58,320 bases of DNA from an uncultured Bacteroidota bacterium (GTDB lineage Bacteria > Bacteroidota > Bacteroidia > B-17B0 > Aurantibacillaceae). Positions within the stretch are counted from its first letter, which is position 1, and each line of letters begins with the position of its first letter. The notes beneath the pieces are model-generated. The model worked only from the letters and a program-made list of their open reading frames with translations, had not been told where the DNA came from and did no database searches. The position numbers were made by a program, and so were the translations under genes. The stretch spans positions 1-58,320 of the forward strand of contig CAITNS010000012.1 in the NCBI GenBank assembly GCA_903893815.1, read 5' to 3'. This document shows, in pieces, positions 20,003 through 29,447 of the stretch.

Positions 20003-20010
20003 TATCTTTG
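20003..20010 (+). promoter_or_regulatory. Candidate Bacteroidota -7 element (TATCTTTG)
   Basis: TATCTTTG matches the TAnnTTTG consensus and lies 82 bp before the hybrid kinase start at 20093. No clear -33 TTG is seen at the right distance, so the call is weak. The rest of 19770-20092 is AT-rich DNA with no gene. Confidence 0.3.
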
Positions 20011-20092
20011 ATAAATATGAGATAAGTTTTTAATCTTTAATTAAAATTAAGCCTAAAATTTAAAAAAATCACTTTCCTGCTATAAATTTACC

Positions 20093-21769
20093 ATGTCGAT
20101 TAACATAAAATATGCTGAAAAATTAGAAAAAATCACACAACTAATTTCAAATTCAGATTCCCTTGAAAATTTAGTAGCCAATAGCCAAACTATTATTGAA
20201 AAAATAATCCTAGTTGAACTATCAGGCATATTTTTATATGATAAAAAAAGTAATAAATTAAAATTAATGTCGTACCGAGGTTTTACAAAAGCCGAAAGTA
20301 TTTTAGCAGAAAAATCAGCCCTTGAAAGACACCCAGGTTGGGTGTGTAGAAATAAAAAGCCCATTTTAATTAAAGATACATTAATTGAAAAAAATATAAT
20401 TACAACCGATAGCAAAAGAAGGTGGGAAACCCGTTCGAGAGTTTGCATACCCATTTTAACAAAGCAGGAGTGCATTGGAATAATTACCTTGTCAAGTGCA
20501 AAACCAAATAAGTTTAACAATTACCATGTATCTATTTTAAACTTTGTGGCACTATTGTTTAGTAATGTTTATTTAAATTTAGTGTTTAAAAAAGACCAAG
20601 AAGAAAAACAAGAGAAATTATTAAAATATATAGAAGAAATTAAAAAAACTAAAAAACTGCAAGAACGGTTTTTAGCTAATTTAAGCCATGAAATAAGAAC
20701 ACCGCTAAATACAATTATAGGAATAAGCAACATTTTAAAACTGTCGCCCCATGTTAAAAAGGAACAAGACTCCATAAAAATATTAAGTATATCGTCCGAA
20801 AATTTAAATGGCCTTATAAATGATATTTTAGATTTTTCGAAAATTGAAGCCAATGAACTTAAGTTGGAAATGGAAACAGTTTCTGTTAAAGAAATGATTG
20901 AAAATGCCATATTTTCGTTTAAAGAAAAAATTAATATAAAAAATTTAGAAGTAAACAGTATTTATGATTCCAAATTAAATTTATTACAGTCAGATAAAAT
21001 AAAATTAAACCAAGTTATCCTTAACATTTTATCAAATGCTATAAAATTTACTGAAAATGGAAAAATAAGTTTATCAGTAGATGTATTGAAAGATACCACT
21101 AATACTCAAAAAATAGCAATTGTAGTTAAAGATACAGGCATTGGGATTACCAAAGAAAAAATAGGGATCATATTTGAGCCATTTCAACAAGAAGATAATA
21201 AAATTACAAGAAAATATGGTGGAACAGGTTTAGGATTATCATTATCAAAAAATATTATCAATTTATTGGGTGGCGAACTTGATGTAAAAAGTACAAAAAA
21301 CAAAGGTTCTGAATTTAAAATTGAAATTGAATTAAAAAAAGCAACAAACATTACAAAAAAGAAAAACCTATTACCTAAAAATGAAATAACTGATGTATTA
21401 AGCCAAAACCGAAATATTTTATTAGTAGAAGATGATGATTTAAATATATTTTTAATAAAAAAATTATCAATTTTATGGGGAATAAATGTTGAAATTGCAA
21501 AAAATGGAAAAAAAGCTATAGAAATATTAAAAACAAAGACCTTTGATTTGATTTTAATGGATGTGCAAATGCCTTTAATGGATGGTTTAAAAGCAACTAA
21601 ATACATTAGAGAAAATTTAAAAATAGTTACGCCAATAATTGGTTTAACAGCAAATGCAGTTAAAAGTGACAAACAAAAATGTTTAAATGCGGGAATGACT
21701 GCATATATTACAAAACCCTTTGACGCTGATTATTTAAAACAAAAAATGATAGATTTAATATTAAATTAA
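20093..21769 (+). CDS. GAF hybrid histidine kinase with C-terminal receiver
   Basis: 558 residues. A GAF domain (about 1-165, with LERHPGWVCRNKKPILIKDT) is joined by a coiled coil to HisKA with His199 (NLSHEIRTPLNTI), HATPase (N-box LNILSNAIKF, G1 KDTGIGI, F-box FEPFQQED, G2 GGTGLGLSL), and a C-terminal receiver with acceptor D490 (LILMDVQMPLMDG) and Lys in YITKPF. It is soluble. Such hybrids pass phosphate from His to the internal Asp and then to an HPt protein; the HPt-like protein at 23849 is the nearest candidate. The GAF domain resembles that of the kinase at 9286-12378. Confidence 0.92.
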   Translation: MSINIKYAEKLEKITQLISNSDSLENLVANSQTIIEKIILVELSGIFLYDKKSNKLKLMSYRGFTKAESILAEKSALERHPGWVCRNKKPILIKDTLIEKNIITTDSKRRWETRSRVCIPILTKQECIGIITLSSAKPNKFNNYHVSILNFVALLFSNVYLNLVFKKDQEEKQEKLLKYIEEIKKTKKLQERFLANLSHEIRTPLNTIIGISNILKLSPHVKKEQDSIKILSISSENLNGLINDILDFSKIEANELKLEMETVSVKEMIENAIFSFKEKINIKNLEVNSIYDSKLNLLQSDKIKLNQVILNILSNAIKFTENGKISLSVDVLKDTTNTQKIAIVVKDTGIGITKEKIGIIFEPFQQEDNKITRKYGGTGLGLSLSKNIINLLGGELDVKSTKNKGSEFKIEIELKKATNITKKKNLLPKNEITDVLSQNRNILLVEDDDLNIFLIKKLSILWGINVEIAKNGKKAIEILKTKTFDLILMDVQMPLMDGLKATKYIRENLKIVTPIIGLTANAVKSDKQKCLNAGMTAYITKPFDADYLKQKMIDLILN

Positions 21770-21868
21770 TTACTATTATTGTTCTATTTATGGAATAATT
21801 CAATATTTTCCATATATTGAAAAAAATTATCGTAATGATAGTATTTATATATTAACTTAAATTTGAAT

Positions 21869-23206
21869 ATGGAAATTACATATAAAACTTTTATAGTTGA
21901 AGATGATGTGTTTTTTAACGGTGTTTTGTTAAATAATCTAACATCCAATAACAACCTTCAGTGTAGTAGTTATTTTACAGGAAGTCAAGTAATTAAGAAA
22001 ATCAGCCAAAATCCAGATTTTATAATCTTAGACTATCGTTTAACTGATATGGTTGCTGATGATATTATTGAAAAATATAAATCCTATAATCCTAGTATTA
22101 AAATTATTATTATTTCGTCGCAAACAGATATAAAAGTTGCCACTAGTTTAATTAAATTAGGTGCGGATGATTACATTATAAAAGATGAAAATGCCTTAGA
22201 TTATTTAAATAAAATAATGCAATCGTATATAAAGGAAAAACAATTATTAGAAGAGAATAATCATTTAAAAAATCAATTTCAAAATTTCATTCAACTCGAC
22301 ACTTTTTTAATCGGCAAAAGTCATTCTATATCAAGTATAAAAAAATTAATCATAAAAGCTGCCCAATCGAGTTTAAATATTTCGATAACTGGAGAACATG
22401 GAACAGGAAAAAGATTTATTGCAAAGGTAATACATGTATCTTCAAAACTCTCTCATTTGCCGCTTCATGAAATAGGAGTTCATGATATAGACAATTTTGA
22501 AAAATACATAAGACTAGCAGACAACAAAATTGAAAAGATACCTGAAGAATTAAAAAAACATGAAGCCGGTACATTTTTTATTAACGAAATTTCAGAATTT
22601 ACTATTGATTTACAATCTAAATTAATAAAATTCATTAAAAGTTTAAAAGCAATTCAGCGTCAAAAAGAATATGCTGGAACTAATGCTCATCGTTTTATCA
22701 TAGGAAGTGTTTATGATTTTCAGGATTTACTCAAAAAGAAAAAATTAAATGAAGAACTTTATTTTGAAACTTTAGGATTGAAATTAGAAATCCCTTCATT
22801 AAGATCACGAACAGAAGATATTTCATATATTTCGGAGGAGTTTAAAAATGAATTTTGCAGAAGTAATAATATGGAGAGTAAAATCATTTCGAACGATGCG
22901 AAGAAAAAATTAATGCGTTATAATTATCCGGGAAATATAAAAGAATTAAAAACAATTATTGAATTAGCATGTGTACTATCTGATGAAAATACGATCACAG
23001 AAAATGAAATTATTTTCAACTCTAATACTCAACCAACTTATGATTTAAATAATTCAACTTTAAATGATTTTAATAACCGCTTCATCTTTAATTACCTTAA
23101 AAGAAATGATTTTCAGGTTGTAAAAACGGCAAATGAATTGGGAATTAGCAAAAGTAAAATATATAATATGTTGAAAAATGGAAGTTTTAATAATAATAAT
23201 TATTAA
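21869..23206 (+). CDS. NtrC-like REC - AAA+ - Fis regulator with degenerate ATPase
   Basis: The ATG at 21869 is preferred; a TTG two codons upstream is also open. 445 residues. The receiver has D12-D13, acceptor D55 (FIILDYRLTD) and Lys in YIIKDE. The central AAA+ domain keeps Walker A (GEHGTGKRFIAK), a sensor-like RFIIGS and the LRSRTEDI segment, but the sigma-54 contact loop GAFTGA is absent and Walker B reads GTFFINEISEF, with Asn in place of the usual catalytic Asp. A Fis-type helix-turn-helix (VVKTANELGISKSKIYNML) ends the protein. It probably binds DNA and may bind ATP, but is unlikely to drive sigma-54 open-complex formation. A 99-bp gap separates it from the hybrid kinase. Confidence 0.88.
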   Translation: MEITYKTFIVEDDVFFNGVLLNNLTSNNNLQCSSYFTGSQVIKKISQNPDFIILDYRLTDMVADDIIEKYKSYNPSIKIIIISSQTDIKVATSLIKLGADDYIIKDENALDYLNKIMQSYIKEKQLLEENNHLKNQFQNFIQLDTFLIGKSHSISSIKKLIIKAAQSSLNISITGEHGTGKRFIAKVIHVSSKLSHLPLHEIGVHDIDNFEKYIRLADNKIEKIPEELKKHEAGTFFINEISEFTIDLQSKLIKFIKSLKAIQRQKEYAGTNAHRFIIGSVYDFQDLLKKKKLNEELYFETLGLKLEIPSLRSRTEDISYISEEFKNEFCRSNNMESKIISNDAKKKLMRYNYPGNIKELKTIIELACVLSDENTITENEIIFNSNTQPTYDLNNSTLNDFNNRFIFNYLKRNDFQVVKTANELGISKSKIYNMLKNGSFNNNNY

Positions 23207-23480
23207 TACGGTTATTCATTTTAAAGCTAATATAATGAATAACAGAATTAAGCCCAATCAACAAAATAAGGACGTGCCATTAATAATAAAGGGCAATTTT
23301 TATGAAAATATAGTTGCCCACCTTTTTAAAAAAAATCATGATTTATTCATAAAATTGAGATAGAAACTATTGGTGCTAATTTAGAATATGTAATAAGTAG
23401 CCATTACAAAAGTAAATACCTTCGTATCCGTCATTTCATTTTAAACATACTTAACTAAAGATACCAAAATTTTAATAGGA

Positions 23481-23815
23481 GAAAAATACTTATTGTTTAA
23501 GATCATGATTTTAATAGAGTGTTTTTAGTCAATTTATTAAAACAAAGAAAGCTACAAGTAGATACCTCAAATAATGGGATAAGGCTTTAAACTTATTAAA
23601 GATAAGCACTTACGATCTTATTTTAATGGATTTAAATACACCAAAAATGGATGGTTTTGAAGCAATAGATAAACTCAGGAAGTTATTAAATATAAAAACT
23701 CCCATATTGGCTATTACAGCGCATACGCAAAAAAAGTATATTTTGACTGCTTGAAGATAGGGATGAATGGATGGATTGATAAAAAGCCATTAATCCTACT
23801 CCATTATTTTCTAAG
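23481..23815 (+). pseudogene. Broken receiver-domain gene
   Basis: Conceptual translation gives receiver motifs split by stops and frameshifts: KILIV-stop-DHDFNRVFLVNLLK near 23484, a stop after NNGIRL near 23582, then STYDLILMDLNTPKMDGFEA (acceptor Asp present) and TPILAITAHT, and a final GMNGWIDKKPL near 23763. This is a CheY-like domain of hybrid-kinase type that no longer forms one frame. Immediately upstream, 23207-23480 has only short ORFs and no recognised homology; it may be more of the same dead gene. Confidence 0.75.
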
Positions 23816-23848
23816 ATAAAATACTAAATTATAAAAAACACTAATTAA

Positions 23849-24172
23849 ATGAAAAATAAGTTTGAAAAAATTAATATATCGAGATTAAAAAAAATGGTGC
23901 AAGGTGATGATTTAGTAGCAGATTCACTTATCCTTTTAGTAAAAAATCTAAAAAAAGACGTAACAAAACTTAAAAAAAATTTAGAAAAAAAAGAGTATGA
24001 TAAAATTATCGAACTATGTCACAAAATGAAGTTATCTACCAGCTTAATTTCATTAGATACGATTGAAAATGAAATAAATCAATTAGGAAAAAAAGACCAT
24101 AATTTAGATGAAATTAAATTCATAGAATACACCCAAAAAATAATAAAAGAAATTGAGAAAACAATAAAATAA
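23849..24172 (+). CDS. HPt-like histidine phosphotransfer protein
   Basis: 107 residues, all helical and Lys-rich. The segment ELCHKMKLSTSLISLDTIENEI fits the HPt signature ELxHxLKGSSxxxGxxxL, with the likely phospho-acceptor in the CHKMK motif (about residue 58); the usual Gly-Ser after Lys is altered. It follows the broken receiver by about 35 bp, so it may be the surviving C-terminal piece of a REC-HPt hybrid or a free HPt. It could relay phosphate from the hybrid kinase at 20093. It is convergent with the next gene, with a 9-bp gap. Confidence 0.65.
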   Translation: MKNKFEKINISRLKKMVQGDDLVADSLILLVKNLKKDVTKLKKNLEKKEYDKIIELCHKMKLSTSLISLDTIENEINQLGKKDHNLDEIKFIEYTQKIIKEIEKTIK

Positions 24173-24181
24173 TTTATTATT

Positions 24182-24562
24182 CTATTGCATATCTTTTAAT
24201 AATTCTGTTGTAATCGTTTTCTCTTTAAAACCTTTTATAATTGGATAATTAACTGATTTCAATTTATCTCTTTGGTCGAGAGAGGATGTTACAAAATAAA
24301 TTTTTGAATGTTTAAATATTTCTTCAGGAAACTTCATTAACTCATCAATTAATTCAAAACCATTCATTTCGGGCATCCTAATATCAATAAAAATGAAATT
24401 AGGAAGTTGAATTTTATCATGAATAAGCTCTTTAAGATAGTCTAATGCTTCAATACTTGAACTGTGGCTGATAATTTCAGCAGAAGCATCAACTTGTTTA
24501 ATAACTTCTGAATGCAGAAAATTAAATATATCATCATCGTCAATTAATAGGTACTGATTCAT
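24182..24562 (-). CDS. Stand-alone receiver (REC) of the FIST/NosP set
   Basis: 126 residues, a single receiver of the type common in Bacteroidota: acidic cluster DDDD (residues 8-11), acceptor Asp in FIFIDIRMPEMNGFEL and a Thr/Ser switch in FVTSS. The C-terminal GFKEKTI segment replaces the usual KP motif, keeping a Lys but not the Pro. It lies 113 bp downstream of the multi-PAS kinase on the same strand and is its likely phosphate acceptor. No output domain is present. Confidence 0.88.
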   Translation of the reverse strand: MNQYLLIDDDDIFNFLHSEVIKQVDASAEIISHSSSIEALDYLKELIHDKIQLPNFIFIDIRMPEMNGFELIDELMKFPEEIFKHSKIYFVTSSLDQRDKLKSVNYPIIKGFKEKTITTELLKDMQ

Positions 24563-24675
24563 TTGTTCAAAATAGTTTTTTTATTGATCATAACTTGTCT
24601 CGAACTTGATTCGAAATGATTTACAAAGTTAGTAATTAAGATTTAATTCAATCTTTTTTTTATTGTTTTTTTCTG

Positions 24676-27600
24676 TTACTGTTTTATTTTCGGAATATTG
24701 ATTTCAAAAGTTGTGCCAATATTCAATTGAGATTTTACAGAAATTTCACCATGTAATTTATTTACTATTTCCTTACAAATATATAATCCCAAACCGGTGC
24801 CCCCACTTAATTTAGTTCCTCTATAAAACATATCAAAAACTTTGCCAATACTTAGTTCCGAAATACCCATACCATTATCTACCACAAGCATTTGTATATT
24901 GTCATGAGTTGTATAAATCAAAAATTTAACAAATGAATTATCAATATTATTTCTTTTATATTTTACTGAGTTTCCAATCAGATTTTTGAGTAAGGTATTG
25001 CATCTTTTTTTATCTGAATAAATAATAGGCGAGCCTTGCATATCCATTTCAAAATTTACAGCCATATTATCAGTGAATTTAAGATCTTCGAAAATTAATT
25101 GCACCATTTCTTGGACATCAAACACTTCTAATTCTAATTCGTAACGCGCATTTTTAGAATATTCTAAAATTTCTTGAATTGTGCCATCTAATCTAATAGT
25201 GCTCGTTTTAGCCAAATTTAAATAGTGCGTTATTTTTTCATCTAACAAATTCGTTTTTAAAATTAGTTCTAAAATACCTTTAATTGAAAGCAATGGTGAT
25301 CTTAAATCATGTGATACACTGTACACAAAATTATCTAACTCCGTATTTATTTTCTTTAATTCTTCGTTTTTCTTTAAAACAGATTTTTCAATATTTTTTA
25401 AATTAGTAATATCAACACCTGTAATTATAATATATTCTAAAGTATTATCTACTCTATAATAAGGTAATATACTTCTTAAAATAACTAGTTCTTTATCTTC
25501 CTCGTCTTCTTTTACATTTCGAGACTCTTCAAATTGTATTAGTTTATTATTTTTAATTGCTTCATTAATAAAAGAAGTCAATTTATTTAATCGTTCTGCT
25601 TCAGTAGGATGAAGCGCTGCTAATTCCATAATCGATTTACCCATTGCATTAGCCATTACTGGTTCTCTGTAAATCATTAGCTCGTTTACATAACTAAATA
25701 CTAATTCAGGACTTATAACAGCAATTTTGGCTGGTGAATGATCTAAAATACTTTCATAAAATAATTTTACAGAATTTGTTTTTTCAATAAAACTATCTCT
25801 TTCAACTAATGCCACTTCAAGATTTTTTTGCAGGACTTTAACAGATGTAATATCAAGAAATGCGTTAATATATCCCGAAACATCACCTAGCTGGTTGATG
25901 GCAGGGGCAATTGAAATTAAAAGCGTTACAATTTTATTATCAGCACGTTTAAAATCTATTTCATATACAGAACGACCAATTTTAGTATAAGATAAAATAA
26001 TTCCTAGCTCTAATTTTTGTTTCAAGTCGCCTTCCATATCGCCTGAAATAAGTAATAAAGTAGAATCTTCTATCAATGTTAATTCGATGAATTTTTGATT
26101 TTTAAATACAATTTCACCTTCAAGATTAGATTCGATTAAACCGATATTAATATTTTCGATAATACCCCGGTATTTTTTTTCGCTGGCAATTAATACTTTT
26201 TGAGAAATATCGCGTTCAAATGCATTTGAAACAATTCCTGAAATAGTTTTTAATAACTCAAGCTCCAATTTCGACCATTTTTTATGCGTAAAACACTCGT
26301 CAAAACCAATATATCCATAGTAAAAGCCATTAACATATAATGGATAAATTATTAATGATTTTATATCCTGCGGCTCTAACACCGCCTTTAAATCATCGGG
26401 CAGGAAAGATATATCATCTGAATAAATAAAACCATGTTCAACTAATAGTGGTTTAAACGAAGGAATTATTTCATAAGGTATATTTTGTAACTCATTTATT
26501 TGAGGAATTACATTTTTATTACACCACTCATAGGTATTAGAGCAGTAGGCAGAATTTTCAGTGTTTTCGAACACATAAACTCTACTAACATTCATATGTT
26601 TTCCTATTTGATTTAAAACAAAATTAATTCTTGAATCAAAATCGGTTAAACTATTTAACCCTAAAGAAACTTCGGATAATAATTCTTGTTGTTTTAAATT
26701 TTGTTGGAGCTGTAATTTATTTAACCGTTCTTCGGTAATATCAATAGAGCTACCTATCAGTCGTAATAATTTACCTTGCTCATCGCGTTCGGCAATGGTA
26801 TTATCTCGTACTATCCTAACCTCGCCGGTATCATTTTTAATAATACGATATTCATATTCTATAATTTCTTTACCGGAGTTTATTAATTCATCCTTTTTTG
26901 AATTTACAATATCCCAATCCTCAGGATGTACCGATTTTTCCCAAAATCCTTCAAGATTTTTATCCGTACTTTTTTTACCATATTGTTTAAGAATAACATC
27001 ATTAAAAATCACTTTACTGGTTTTTATATCTAATTCCCAAATCCCAATATTTGATTTAGTTGTGATTAATTCGAAACGAGCGTTAATTCTTTGTAATTGT
27101 TTTTTAGATTGTATCTCTTCTGTAATATCTTTTTGTAGAGAAATAAAATTTATGTGATTACCATCAGAATCAAACACAGGCATTATTTCCAATTGATTGT
27201 AGTATAATTTACCTGCTTTATTGTGATTAATAATCGTTAATTCTATATTTTCCTTTTTTGCTAACGCACTAGCTAATTTTTTTAGTGCAGTAGAATCGGT
27301 TTCTTCACTCTGTAAAAAATCTTTTGGTTTTTTGCCTTTTACCTCATCTAATGCATATCCAGAAATAGCTGAGAAAGCATCATTTACCCATTCAATTCTT
27401 CCTTTATTATCAGTAATAATAACGCCGTTTTTAGTTTTAGTAGCAATGAGCGATAATTTTTTTAATTCAACCTCTGATTCAGAAATTTTAATAATTTGCT
27501 CCTTGATTTTGTCATTTTTTTCTCTGTTAGCAAACAAAGATTGTACTTGATGTGACAATATACTGAAAATGGTTTCATGCTTACTTTGTAATTGGTCGTA

Positions 27601-28122
27601 AATTGGAGCCTTTTCGATGGAGATAAGACCTAAAATACAAAATGAATATCCCAATTCCTTTTCGTAATAATGAAAAAATAATCCGCTTGAAAAATTCTTA
27701 AACGTTTTATAGTTTATAAAAACATCAGCAGAAAGTATAGTTGCTTTTCCTAATGGTTTGTTATTGCAAAGTAGTTCTAAATCCTCAATATAGTTTGGTT
27801 TATTAAAATCATTTATCGATAAACCCTCTTCATGTAATAGCGAATGTGTGGCATCTTCATGATCTTTAAAATATACCAAAGACGATTCTATCTCTAAAAT
27901 ATCAATAACGGATTCTGTTATTAATCTTACTAAATTTTGTTTAGAAGACTCCTTTAGAGCTTGAGTATTAAATTTTTGTAATCGTTTATAAAGTAGTAAC
28001 TCACTATCTAACTTATCTTGAGTGTTGATGAGTTGCTGCTCAATATTAGAAAATTGAGTTACACGTAACTGTAAATCATGATAATCTTGTAAGAGTTTTT
28101 CGTAATCTTTTTGACTATTCAT
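24676..28122 (-). CDS. Multi-PAS/GAF sensor histidine kinase next to FIST sensor
   Basis: 1148 residues, no membrane segment. An N-terminal coiled coil and GAF-like region (to about 200) are followed by PAS/PAC repeats (about 220-460: EWVNDAFSAISGY, WELDIKTSKVIF, PAC RLIGSSIDITEE), a GAF domain (about 475-640, with SLIIYPLYVNGFYYGYIGFDE), two further PAS domains (about 650-910), HisKA with His938 (YSVSHDLRSPLLSIKG) and HATPase with N-box LLKNLIGNSVKYK, G1 VDNGMGIS and G2 GGTGLGLYI. It begins 86 bp after the FIST gene and precedes a lone REC gene. In NosP systems the FIST protein controls an adjacent soluble multi-PAS kinase, and this arrangement matches. Confidence 0.9.
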   Translation of the reverse strand: MNSQKDYEKLLQDYHDLQLRVTQFSNIEQQLINTQDKLDSELLLYKRLQKFNTQALKESSKQNLVRLITESVIDILEIESSLVYFKDHEDATHSLLHEEGLSINDFNKPNYIEDLELLCNNKPLGKATILSADVFINYKTFKNFSSGLFFHYYEKELGYSFCILGLISIEKAPIYDQLQSKHETIFSILSHQVQSLFANREKNDKIKEQIIKISESEVELKKLSLIATKTKNGVIITDNKGRIEWVNDAFSAISGYALDEVKGKKPKDFLQSEETDSTALKKLASALAKKENIELTIINHNKAGKLYYNQLEIMPVFDSDGNHINFISLQKDITEEIQSKKQLQRINARFELITTKSNIGIWELDIKTSKVIFNDVILKQYGKKSTDKNLEGFWEKSVHPEDWDIVNSKKDELINSGKEIIEYEYRIIKNDTGEVRIVRDNTIAERDEQGKLLRLIGSSIDITEERLNKLQLQQNLKQQELLSEVSLGLNSLTDFDSRINFVLNQIGKHMNVSRVYVFENTENSAYCSNTYEWCNKNVIPQINELQNIPYEIIPSFKPLLVEHGFIYSDDISFLPDDLKAVLEPQDIKSLIIYPLYVNGFYYGYIGFDECFTHKKWSKLELELLKTISGIVSNAFERDISQKVLIASEKKYRGIIENINIGLIESNLEGEIVFKNQKFIELTLIEDSTLLLISGDMEGDLKQKLELGIILSYTKIGRSVYEIDFKRADNKIVTLLISIAPAINQLGDVSGYINAFLDITSVKVLQKNLEVALVERDSFIEKTNSVKLFYESILDHSPAKIAVISPELVFSYVNELMIYREPVMANAMGKSIMELAALHPTEAERLNKLTSFINEAIKNNKLIQFEESRNVKEDEEDKELVILRSILPYYRVDNTLEYIIITGVDITNLKNIEKSVLKKNEELKKINTELDNFVYSVSHDLRSPLLSIKGILELILKTNLLDEKITHYLNLAKTSTIRLDGTIQEILEYSKNARYELELEVFDVQEMVQLIFEDLKFTDNMAVNFEMDMQGSPIIYSDKKRCNTLLKNLIGNSVKYKRNNIDNSFVKFLIYTTHDNIQMLVVDNGMGISELSIGKVFDMFYRGTKLSGGTGLGLYICKEIVNKLHGEISVKSQLNIGTTFEINIPKIKQ

Positions 28123-28208
28123 GTTTACAAAGTTGCAGAATGTTAATAGACTTTTTTTATTTTATCTACTACTTCTGTTACGTATTTTTTTAACATAAAA
28201 TTAAAATA

Positions 28209-29393
28209 TTATCGATAGATAACATAAAGTGCCGTTGTGTAATTATGATACTCGTTTTTTCCACCTAATCTTGCAAATTCACCAAAACCATACATACCTA
28301 ACCATGGTGGGCAATTGCCATCAACGTAAAAAGGATTTTGCATTTTACTAACCAATTCTTCTTTTATAATTCTATCAAATAAAAATCTTCCTCTAGCTAA
28401 ACAATCGGCATGAAAAACAGCTACAGGAGTTTTTCCATTTGCACGTTCATTCATAACTTTTACCATACGATCCATTTCACTAAAAATTAGCTCTTCATCT
28501 CGTTTAGTTAACCATAATTCTGTTCCAATAGGGCATTGAGTTGCATAATACATATTATTACCATCATGCTTTGTTACTACTCTCAAAATATGATTATTAC
28601 CGTATTCTTTTGCTAACTCTGGCGATAACTTTTCGCCTAAAGCACCAACAGGAATGGAATCACCACAAGTGGCAGTTTCAGGTAAACCAAGACGTTTGGT
28701 GTATTCTTGCCAAGCTGGTTTTCCGTTAAACTCCTCTATAATATGTCCGTTTGATTTTGTAACCACTAACGGTTCGCCTACTGCTACAAATCCATGTGTT
28801 GCTTGCGTATCTATCGTTAAAGTTGGATCAGAAAACCCTACAGCATATGCACCGTGTTCAAAAACTTTATCATCAACTGCTTGAAAACTGATAAAGCCTT
28901 TCATATTGTCTGATGATGTTGCACCAAAAATAGTAACCTCCGGACCAAAAACTGACTCAAATGCTTTGATACATAAATCATCGGCGATATCAATACCAGA
29001 AGCTAAAAAATAAATCATATTAATGTCGGGCGATTGTTGCTTTAAAGACTGAGCTATTTCTAATGTTTTTTCATAAGAATTATGCCCAAAAATAGTATCT
29101 ACATGAGCAACAGCAAACTCTTTTCCTTTAACGGCCATTAATGCTATGTCTTTCATTGATTCGCTGACACCTTCTCTTCCAACCACACCACAACAAGATG
29201 CTGCTAATATTTTAGCCTTAGGAGCCATTTCTTTTGCTTGTTGAATCAATTCTAGAAAATTGTGCCCTATTGAAGCGTGAAGGATAATTAAATCGCAATC
29301 AGAATATGAATCGCCTAAAGCGATTTCCATACATTCTGTAACACCGCGCTTGGTATTAATAACTCTGGCACTTGCCGAATGAAAACTTAACAT
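28209..29393 (-). CDS. nosP: FIST-domain sensor, NosP-like
   Basis: 394 residues covering FIST_N (about 30-205: LIILHASIGHNFLEL, ILAASCCGVVGREG, IFGATSSDNM) and FIST_C (about 225-390: WQEYTKRLGLPE, PVAVFHADCLARG, MYGFGEFARLGG, YTTALYVIY). Proteins of this family called NosP bind haem and NO and regulate a co-cistronic histidine kinase. Here a multi-PAS kinase follows 86 bp downstream on the same strand, then a receiver. Haem binding is inferred from the family; I could not assign the ligand residue. Other FIST proteins sense small molecules such as amino acids, so NO is the likeliest but not the only ligand. Confidence 0.82.
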   Translation of the reverse strand: MLSFHSASARVINTKRGVTECMEIALGDSYSDCDLIILHASIGHNFLELIQQAKEMAPKAKILAASCCGVVGREGVSESMKDIALMAVKGKEFAVAHVDTIFGHNSYEKTLEIAQSLKQQSPDINMIYFLASGIDIADDLCIKAFESVFGPEVTIFGATSSDNMKGFISFQAVDDKVFEHGAYAVGFSDPTLTIDTQATHGFVAVGEPLVVTKSNGHIIEEFNGKPAWQEYTKRLGLPETATCGDSIPVGALGEKLSPELAKEYGNNHILRVVTKHDGNNMYYATQCPIGTELWLTKRDEELIFSEMDRMVKVMNERANGKTPVAVFHADCLARGRFLFDRIIKEELVSKMQNPFYVDGNCPPWLGMYGFGEFARLGGKNEYHNYTTALYVIYR

Positions 29394-29419
29394 ATGTTTT
29401 AATTAGATATTTTTTAACA

Positions 29420-29427
29420 CAAATATA
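29420..29427 (-). promoter_or_regulatory. Candidate -7 element (TATATTTG) of the FIST gene
   Basis: On the minus strand TATATTTG fits TAnnTTTG and lies 26 bp before the FIST ATG at 29393. A TTG occurs upstream (in TATTGGAG) but at about 26 bp instead of the preferred ~20, so the promoter is only tentative. Confidence 0.35.
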
Positions 29428-29447
29428 GCCAAAATAGGTTTAAAAAT

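Noticed and set aside
20080-21672. Long minus-strand ORFs (up to 162 codons) opposite the hybrid kinase
   Set aside because: They are hydrophobic shadows of the AT-rich kinase gene, whose domains and motifs are complete on the plus strand.
23178-23363. 61-codon plus-strand ORF after the NtrC-like gene
   Set aside because: It overlaps the end of the regulator gene, lacks recognisable motifs and lies in a decayed stretch.
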